Below, one piece after another: positions 47,567 to 53,466 of a stretch of 53,466 bases of DNA (positions are counted from its first letter, which is position 1; each line of letters opens with the position of its first letter). The position numbers and the translations under genes were made by a program. The notes beneath the pieces are model-generated. The model saw only the letters and a list, made by a program, of their open reading frames with translations. It was not told the DNA's origin and did no database searches. The stretch is from Phycisphaerae bacterium (GTDB lineage: Bacteria > Planctomycetota > Phycisphaerae > Sedimentisphaerales > Anaerobacaceae): assembly GCA_030615025.1 (NCBI GenBank), contig JAUXAB010000018.1:1-53466 (forward strand). The letters run 5' to 3'.

Positions 47567-50500
47567 ATGAAACGCTATCCTACAATCGAGTCGTGGATAC
47601 CGAGACTGCTGGCTGTTTGCCTGTTGGCCGGCACAGCGGAAGCAAAAAAGAATGATGTGATAACACGAGCCAAGGAGATTCTGGAAACCACTGGCATCAA
47701 GGGCGGATTGATAGTGCACGTAACTTGTGGAGACGGAAAGCTTACTGCCGCGCTGCGTGCAAATGACAGTTATATAGTCCATGGCTTAGATAGAGATGCG
47801 GAAAACATCGAGCAGGCACAAAAGTATATCCAGTCACTTGGATTATATGGAAAGGTGTCGGTCGAGCATTGGAAGACTAAACGACTTCCATACACAGACA
47901 ATCTAATCAATCTCATTATTTCAGAGAAGCCAATCGAAGTTCAGATGGGCGAAATTATGCGCGTTTTAGTGCCCAATGGCGTGGCATATATCAAAAAAGG
48001 CAGCACGTGGAAGAAGGCGGTTAAGCCTTGGCCAAAAGAGATAGACGAATGGACGCATTTCCTACATAATGCGAACAACAATGCTGTTGCCAATGATATG
48101 GTCGTGGGCCCACCGCATCACCTCCAGTGGGTTGGAGGGCCCAAGTGGGCGAGAAGTCACGACCACCTCGCTAGTGTGAGCGTTGTCGTATCTACTGCTG
48201 GCCGGATCTTCTACATCGTTGACGAAGGGCCAATCGCTACGGTCGCCTTGCCGCCGAAATGGTCACTCGTCGCGAGGGATGCGTTCAATGGCGTACTCTT
48301 ATGGAAGAAGCCGGTTGGGCCATGGGAGGGGCATCTGAGGGGCTTTCGCAGCGGCCCGAGCGGACTGGCACGAAGACTTGTAGCTGTAGACAACAGGGTA
48401 TATGTCACCCTTGGCTACGGCAAGCCGGTAACTGCACTGGACGCGGCCACGGGTAAGACGGTCAGAACGTACGAAGGATCCGACAACACTCTCGAAATCG
48501 TCTGCGACAAGGGATTGTTGTTCCTGGTCGCTGGTGATCCTACCGCTCAGGACACCAGCAAGCGTGTTCAAACCCTGGAAAAGTGGTTGCACTACCCTCA
48601 GTACATCGCGAGGGGGATTCAGAGGCACCTGATAGTGTTCGAGGCCAACACAGGGAAGCAGTTATGGAAGAAGACCGACAGCGACACGGCCGAGATAATG
48701 CCCACAACACTTGCTGTCAGCAGCAGCTGCGTGTTCTTCCAGAACACTAAGGACGTGATTTGCTTAGACGCCAAATCCGGTCATGAACTTTGGCGCACCG
48801 CTCGGCCTGTCAGCGTCAATCGGTGGGCGTGGTCGACTCCCACGCTCGTGGTCTACGGCGATGTTGTGCTGTCCGCCGATCGCGATGCGTCTGCTCAGGT
48901 GCAGAAGGAACGCGAGAACCAAGGACAGCTCAACTGGGTGGTGAGCAGCAAGGGTGGTGAAGCACCTATTGGAGAACTGATTGCCTTTTCGGCAAAGACC
49001 GGCAAGAAGCTGTGGAGCTGCGAGTCTCGCGAATGCTATAATGCGCCGGTGGACGTTCTTGTGACGGATGGACTCGTGTGGACGGGAAACCTTGTGCGTT
49101 CGCGGGACCCTGGCGTCACCGTCGCGTGCGACCTGATGACAGGCCAAGTCAAAAAGCAACGACCACCGGACAACGAGTCCTTTACAGTTGGAATGGGGCA
49201 TCATCGTTGCTACAGGAACAAGGCGACCAACCGGTATCTCCTGCTTGGCAGAGCGGGAGTTGAATTCATCGAGCTTGCATCCGGCAAAGTCATCGCAAAC
49301 CATTGGGTTCGAGGCACGTGCCAATATGGTATCCTGCCGTGTAATGGGCTTCTCTACGCTCCATCGCACTCGTGTGCCTGCTACATTCGGGCCAAGTTGA
49401 ACGGGTTTAATGCACTGGCTGCTAAGAGGGTGCCGAGTGTTACAAAGCAAACAGGGGCAAGACTCGAACGTGGTCCAGCGTATCGCAGGGCTGCTACCTC
49501 GGAGCTGCCCAAAGAAGCCGATTGGCCAACGTACCGATATGGCCCATCTCGCAGCGGTCATACCAAATCGGCTGTTCCGGTTGCCCTGAAACGCCATTGG
49601 AAATCCCCTATTGGCGGCAGACTCAGCAGTCCTGTCCTCGCAGACGGAAAGGTCTTCGTGGCCTCGGTGGATACCCACACCGTCCATGCCCTGAACGCGA
49701 AAAACGGAAAACCGCTGTGGAGCTACACCGCCGGCGGACGGGTGGATTCACCACCCACTATCCACAGAGGACTGGCGCTTTTCGGTTCCGCGGACGGCTG
49801 GGTCTATTGCCTTGGCACATCGGACGGCAAGCTTGCCTGGCGTTTTCGAACCGGGCCCGAAGACCGACGCGTGGTCGCCTACGGGCAATTAGAATCTGTC
49901 TGGCCGGTTCATGGCAGCGTGCTCTTGCAGGACGATGTCGCGTACTTCGCTGCGGGAAGATCATCCTTCCTGGATGGTGGAATCTACATATATCGGCTTG
50001 ACCCGAAAACAGGTAAGAAGCTATCGGAAACGTGCGTTAACAGTCGCGACCCGAAGACCGGAGAAGAGCCGCAGGCAACGATCCGCGGCACAGATATGCT
50101 GGGGGCACTGCCGGACGTTCTCTCAAGCGACGGCGAATTCGTTTACATGCGGCACATGAGATTCGACCGAAACGGCATCGAGCAAGAACAAAAAGTGCCA
50201 CACCTGTACAGCCCAGCGGGCTTTCTCGACGATTCCTGGTGGCATCGGACGTATTGGCTCATCGGAACAAGAATGGCCAGCGGCTACGGTGGTTGGCCAG
50301 TTGTCGGAAATCAAGTTCCATCCGGCCGACTTCTGGTATGTGACGCTTCGTCAGTGTATGGATTTGGGCGCACGCCATACGGCACTCACGGTAGCCACAT
50401 AGGCCTTGGGAAGAGCCATCATCGCCTTTTTGCCGCCAGCCGAAAACCGTTGCCAGCCGAAAAGCCCGGCGACAAGAAGAAGCGAAGTCGGGGGCGAGTT

Positions 50501-50812
50501 CCCATCAAGTCGAAGGTCAAGTACCATTGGTCTAAGCAGATTCCGCTGGTCGTCCGAGCTATGGTCCTTGCAGACACAACCCTGTTCCTGGCTGGTACAC
50601 CAGATTTAATTAGTGGGGACGCCCATGGTCTCACAGCCTTTGAGGAAAAGAAAGGCGCTACGCTGTACGTTGTCTCGGCTGCGGATGGTGAGAAACTCGC
50701 CGAATATAAGCTCGACTCTCCGCCTGTCTTCGACGGAATGATAGCAGCAAACCAACGGTTGTTTATCTCAACCCGAGATGGTTGCCTGCTGTGCATGGGC
50801 GAGAAAAAGTGA
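47567..50812 (+). CDS. secreted methyltransferase-like plus PQQ-type beta-propeller protein, paralog 1
   Basis: The protein has about 1081 residues. The signal peptide (1-26, ending TAEA) is followed by a SAM-methyltransferase-like domain (about 30-150): LIVHVTCGDGKLTAAL has the shape of motif I, but the first glycine is replaced by Thr, so SAM binding is doubtful. LGLYGKVSVEHW and VPNGVAYIKKGSTWKK follow. The propeller begins with WTHFLHNANNNAVANDMVVG and carries blades such as NAKNGKPLWSYTAGGRVDSP and SSDGEFVYMRHMRFDRNGIE. An AGGAAGGGG site precedes ATG 47567 (in-frame TTG 47543 upstream). Propellers of this type bind surface or cofactor ligands; the real cofactor is unproven. Confidence 0.85.
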   Translation: MKRYPTIESWIPRLLAVCLLAGTAEAKKNDVITRAKEILETTGIKGGLIVHVTCGDGKLTAALRANDSYIVHGLDRDAENIEQAQKYIQSLGLYGKVSVEHWKTKRLPYTDNLINLIISEKPIEVQMGEIMRVLVPNGVAYIKKGSTWKKAVKPWPKEIDEWTHFLHNANNNAVANDMVVGPPHHLQWVGGPKWARSHDHLASVSVVVSTAGRIFYIVDEGPIATVALPPKWSLVARDAFNGVLLWKKPVGPWEGHLRGFRSGPSGLARRLVAVDNRVYVTLGYGKPVTALDAATGKTVRTYEGSDNTLEIVCDKGLLFLVAGDPTAQDTSKRVQTLEKWLHYPQYIARGIQRHLIVFEANTGKQLWKKTDSDTAEIMPTTLAVSSSCVFFQNTKDVICLDAKSGHELWRTARPVSVNRWAWSTPTLVVYGDVVLSADRDASAQVQKERENQGQLNWVVSSKGGEAPIGELIAFSAKTGKKLWSCESRECYNAPVDVLVTDGLVWTGNLVRSRDPGVTVACDLMTGQVKKQRPPDNESFTVGMGHHRCYRNKATNRYLLLGRAGVEFIELASGKVIANHWVRGTCQYGILPCNGLLYAPSHSCACYIRAKLNGFNALAAKRVPSVTKQTGARLERGPAYRRAATSELPKEADWPTYRYGPSRSGHTKSAVPVALKRHWKSPIGGRLSSPVLADGKVFVASVDTHTVHALNAKNGKPLWSYTAGGRVDSPPTIHRGLALFGSADGWVYCLGTSDGKLAWRFRTGPEDRRVVAYGQLESVWPVHGSVLLQDDVAYFAAGRSSFLDGGIYIYRLDPKTGKKLSETCVNSRDPKTGEEPQATIRGTDMLGALPDVLSSDGEFVYMRHMRFDRNGIEQEQKVPHLYSPAGFLDDSWWHRTYWLIGTRMASGYGGWPVVGNQVPSGRLLVCDASSVYGFGRTPYGTHGSHIGLGKSHHRLFAASRKPLPAEKPGDKKKRSRGRVPIKSKVKYHWSKQIPLVVRAMVLADTTLFLAGTPDLISGDAHGLTAFEEKKGATLYVVSAADGEKLAEYKLDSPPVFDGMIAANQRLFISTRDGCLLCMGEKK

Positions 50813-50831
50813 ACAGAAAGGAACTCCTATA

Positions 50832-53466
50832 ATGACTGCACGAAAAAAGACAAGCTGGTTTGGAATAACGGTTGTTTTGGTATTGACTTTAGCGGTCATC
50901 CCCCGCGTCATCAGGGCGGAACAGCAGTTCTTGCCGAAACGTGAGCAGGCATTGCAAATCCTGGACAAAACTGGTGTAAAAGGCGGCCTTATCGTCCACC
51001 TCGGCTGTGGGGATGGAAAGCTCACTGCTGCACTGCATGCAAATGACGGCTATACGGTTCATGGACTCGATGCAGAGGCAGCCAACGTTGAAAAGGCCCG
51101 CGAGCATATCCGCTCGCTTGGCCTCTATGGCAAAGTTTCGATAGAGAAGCGAGCAAGCCAGCATCTTCCATACACCGATAATCTTGTAAACCTCTTAGTA
51201 TCCGAAGATCTCGGCGAGGTTCCCATGAGCGAAGTGATGCGTGTGCTGTGTCCCAATGGCGTGGCATATATCAAAAAGGATAGAACATGGAAGAAGACGG
51301 TCAAGCCGTGGCCAAAAGAAATAGACGAGTGGACCCATTTCCTGTATGACGCAAGCAACAACGCGGTTGCCAACGATTCTGTCGTCGGACCACCGCGAAG
51401 TCTGCAGTGGGTTGCGCCGCCGCTGTGGCTTCGAAGCCATGAAACACCGTCGGGGATTCAGGCGCCCGTCTCGGCCGCCGGCCGACTGTTCTACTTCTTC
51501 GACGAAGGACTCATCGGCATCACCGACGAGCGTCTGCCTGACCGTTGGTCGCTTGTTTGCCGAGACGCTTTCAATGGCAAGCTGCTCTGGAAGCGGTCGC
51601 TCGACTCCTGGGGCTGGCGCCAGTGGAGCCTGGAGCGATGGCAGGGAAAAGACTGGACAAAGTTGCGGGCTGGACGAACCGATGTGCCTGCTGAAAATCA
51701 GCGTCGAATCGTGGCCGACGGCGACCGGCTCTACACAACCCTCGCATACCGAGCCTCTATGTCGATACTGGATGCGGCCACGGGCGATATCATTACTACG
51801 GTCGAAGCAACGCGGGGCACGAGTGAGATATTGGTCAGTGATGGCATCGCCGTTGCCTACACTCGAGGAGTGCCGAAAGACACCGCTCAGCGCAAGGGAG
51901 CTAAGGGTGTAGCTGGAGTCCGGCATGCCGTCTTTGCCGGATTGGTTGCTGTCCACGGCCAGACGGGAAAGGTGCTCTGGGAGAAGCAGATAGGTCAGAT
52001 TCGCCCTCTGGCATTGGCGATTGACAACGGCCGAATCATTTATCTGAGCGGGAAAAACCTCGTTGCGCGCGATTTGAAGGACGGCCATGAGCTGTGGAGG
52101 GTTCAACCTAAGCTCACCACACCGAGGACGCTGCTTACGTGGCACGGCCTTCCAGGCCGTGAACCAATCACGGGCAAGATGCCCGTGCCACACGATGTTA
52201 TCGTTATGCAAGGTGGAAAGTTCGTCGGAGCTTACGATGCGACGGACGGCAAGCTGCTCTGGCAGAAAACCGTGCCGCCGATCGGCGGGGGCGAAGGGGA
52301 CGACCTGTTCGTAATCGATGGATTGGTTTGGCGAGGGATGCTTAGCGTGGACGACAAGGGCAAGCCGGTACGCAAGAGCCCGAATGTGCTGGTCATCGGT
52401 TGGGACCTTCGCTCGGGCGAGGAGAAAAAGCGTATCTTCGTCAAGAGCCTGCGAAGTCCGGAACATCATCATCGCTGCTATCGTAACAAGGCAACCATCC
52501 GGTATCTAATCAGTTCCTACGAAGGCGCTGAGTTCCTCGATTTCCAGGCGGATAACCATTCCCAGAACAACTGGATTCGCGGTGCCTGCAAGTTTGGGAT
52601 GATGCCGTGTAATGGTATGCTGTATGTCCCACCCGACCAGTGTTTCTGTCAACCCGGGTCGAAGTTCCTGGGATACGCGGCGTTGAAAACCGCACCGGAG
52701 GTCGCGCTTGAGGAAGTCGCGGATGAGAAGCGTCTGGAAAAGGGCCCGGCCTATAGAAGGGCCTACGAGCCGGAATCTCCTTCTATCGGCAACTGGCCGA
52801 CGTTTCGCCACGACGCGGCCCGAAGCGGCACCACGCCTGTCGGCGTGGCTCCCGAGGTGTCGGTCGCCTGGAAAACCGATTTGGGCGGCACGTTGACGGC
52901 ACCCGTGGCCTGGTTTGGCAAGGTGTTCGTGGCCAGGTCGGACGCCCATACCGTGTACGCGCTCGACAGGGCAAGCGGCAAGGTCCTCTGGCACTTCACG
53001 GCCGGCGGGCGGATAGACTCGCCGCCGACAATCCAAGGCGGCATGGTCCTGTTCGGGTCGGCCGACGGTCGCGTCTATTGCCTTCGAGTATCAGACGGTG
53101 AGCTTGTGTGGCGATTCCTCGCGGCACCGACCGACCGGCGCATGGCCTACTTCGATCAGGTCGAGTCAGTCTGGCCGGTCCACGGCAGCGTGCTGGTCGA
53201 CAAGAGCGTGGCCTACTTCACGGCCGGACGTTCGACCTATCTCGACGGTGGTATCCGCGTCTATGGGCTCGACGCGGTTAGTGGAAAGATTCTCCACAAG
53301 GGCCTGTTGGAAGGACCGCATCGAGACGTGGACAAAGATCGCGACCTCGCCTTTTTCATCCTGGGGGCCAATTCGGACGTGCTCGTCAGCGAAGGCGGGT
53401 TCCTCTACATGCGTCAGAAGAAGATGACGCCCGAGTTGAAAGAGGTCGAAGTGCCGGTCCTCTCGA
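50832..53466 (+). CDS. secreted methyltransferase-like plus PQQ-type beta-propeller protein, paralog 2 (3' end outside window)
   Basis: An open frame runs from ATG 50832 (AAAGGA site at 50817) past the right edge, giving 878 codons. It repeats the architecture of its neighbour 20 bases upstream: signal peptide (about 1-29, ending RVIRA), methyltransferase-like domain, then propeller. Here motif I is intact (LIVHLGCGDGKLTAAL). Shared landmarks are EIDEWTHFLYDASNNAVAND, GPAYRRA, GRIDSPPT and ESVWPVHGSVLV. It differs by a repeat-derived peptide insertion near residue 440. The two are a tandem duplication with divergence and are probably co-transcribed. Confidence 0.84.
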   Translation, partial: MTARKKTSWFGITVVLVLTLAVIPRVIRAEQQFLPKREQALQILDKTGVKGGLIVHLGCGDGKLTAALHANDGYTVHGLDAEAANVEKAREHIRSLGLYGKVSIEKRASQHLPYTDNLVNLLVSEDLGEVPMSEVMRVLCPNGVAYIKKDRTWKKTVKPWPKEIDEWTHFLYDASNNAVANDSVVGPPRSLQWVAPPLWLRSHETPSGIQAPVSAAGRLFYFFDEGLIGITDERLPDRWSLVCRDAFNGKLLWKRSLDSWGWRQWSLERWQGKDWTKLRAGRTDVPAENQRRIVADGDRLYTTLAYRASMSILDAATGDIITTVEATRGTSEILVSDGIAVAYTRGVPKDTAQRKGAKGVAGVRHAVFAGLVAVHGQTGKVLWEKQIGQIRPLALAIDNGRIIYLSGKNLVARDLKDGHELWRVQPKLTTPRTLLTWHGLPGREPITGKMPVPHDVIVMQGGKFVGAYDATDGKLLWQKTVPPIGGGEGDDLFVIDGLVWRGMLSVDDKGKPVRKSPNVLVIGWDLRSGEEKKRIFVKSLRSPEHHHRCYRNKATIRYLISSYEGAEFLDFQADNHSQNNWIRGACKFGMMPCNGMLYVPPDQCFCQPGSKFLGYAALKTAPEVALEEVADEKRLEKGPAYRRAYEPESPSIGNWPTFRHDAARSGTTPVGVAPEVSVAWKTDLGGTLTAPVAWFGKVFVARSDAHTVYALDRASGKVLWHFTAGGRIDSPPTIQGGMVLFGSADGRVYCLRVSDGELVWRFLAAPTDRRMAYFDQVESVWPVHGSVLVDKSVAYFTAGRSTYLDGGIRVYGLDAVSGKILHKGLLEGPHRDVDKDRDLAFFILGANSDVLVSEGGFLYMRQKKMTPELKEVEVPVLS
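52140..52191. repeat. double-hairpin palindromic element inside paralog 2
   Basis: Hairpin 1 is cacggcct-tcc-aggccgtg (52143-52161). Hairpin 2 is cacgggc-aagat-gcccgtg (52169-52187). The outer ends tggcacgg (52140-52147) and ccgtgcca (52183-52190) also pair. The in-frame translation LLTWHGLPGREPITGKMPVP has no match in the paralog. This is the look of an interspersed REP/MITE-like element that entered a gene without breaking the frame. Confidence 0.75.

Noticed and set aside
48764..49687. Antisense frame of 307 residues opposite propeller paralog 1
   Set aside because: As with the other antisense frame, the real propeller frame explains the region and the antisense peptide has no domain character.
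51195..52472. Long antisense frame (425 residues) opposite propeller paralog 2
   Set aside because: It is the codon-bias shadow of the real gene: no plausible start context, no family features, and full overlap with a well-supported protein.
47567..53466. True PQQ-dependent dehydrogenase function for the propeller proteins
   Set aside because: The propeller blades resemble PQQ-binding-like repeats, but the catalytic features of quinoprotein dehydrogenases (such as the Cys-Cys disulfide ring and the metal-site Glu/Asn/Asp set) were not identified.

Overview
The window is about 53.5 kb of a bacterial chromosome that looks like a member of the Planctomycetota, most likely class Phycisphaerae (Sedimentisphaerales-like). 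This rests on family content, not on a marker-gene comparison. The pointers are a secreted sulfatase, a Tat-exported Gfo/Idh/MocA protein, secreted LamG and dockerin-like proteins, long secreted PQQ-type beta-propellers, an ECF sigma factor fused to a membrane domain, and many small dispersed palindromic repeats between and inside genes. Both window edges cut genes: an unknown minus-strand gene on the left and a beta-propeller gene on the right.

Region 1 (1-13219) is mainly housekeeping. It holds a membrane-fused ECF sigma factor, D-aminoacyl-tRNA deacylase, an SDR reductase, a secreted ankyrin protein and ParB. A 1.6-kb gene-poor zone with two parS sites follows. After it come prfB with its programmed +1 frameshift, leucyl aminopeptidase, GTP cyclohydrolase I, a two-part pyruvoyl-tetrahydropterin-synthase-like protein and a polytopic membrane protein. 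ParB together with cis parS sites suggests proximity to the replication origin, although no parA, dnaA or DnaA-box cluster was seen.

Region 2 (13294-19267) makes activated sugars: an NDP-sugar epimerase, the GDP-fucose pair (gmd, fcl), and a dehydrogenase/acetyltransferase/aminotransferase trio that matches the Wlb/Wbp route to acetylated 3-amino-uronic acid sugars. Region 3 (19297-23920) is a separate patch with a SAM hydroxide adenosyltransferase, a sulfatase, a Tat-exported oxidoreductase and a HEAT-repeat protein. It ends in a 1.3-kb non-coding zone carrying a decayed piece of the region 2 epimerase.

Region 4 (25279-43398) is a Wzx/Wzy-type exopolysaccharide or O-antigen locus. It has a polymerase-like protein, a flippase, a polysaccharide pyruvyl transferase, WecB, four GT4 glycosyltransferases, a formyltransferase, a methyltransferase, a DUF3473-type deacetylase and the initiating sugar transferase. 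It is interrupted by secreted surface proteins: a parallel beta-helix protein, a truncated 95%-identical copy of it, a LamG/deacetylase/dockerin mosaic and an orphan dockerin piece. Region 5 (43340-53466) holds a TIGR03790-like exported protein, VanZ-like and LAB_N membrane proteins, an exported nitroreductase/DJ-1 fusion, and two tandem secreted proteins that join a methyltransferase-like domain to a PQQ-type propeller.

The most unusual items are the secreted methyltransferase-like/propeller pair, the nitroreductase/DJ-1 fusion, the LamG domain split by a low-GC deacetylase module, and mobile palindromes that have entered coding sequence in frame. No CRISPR array, tRNA, rRNA or complete insertion sequence was recognised.
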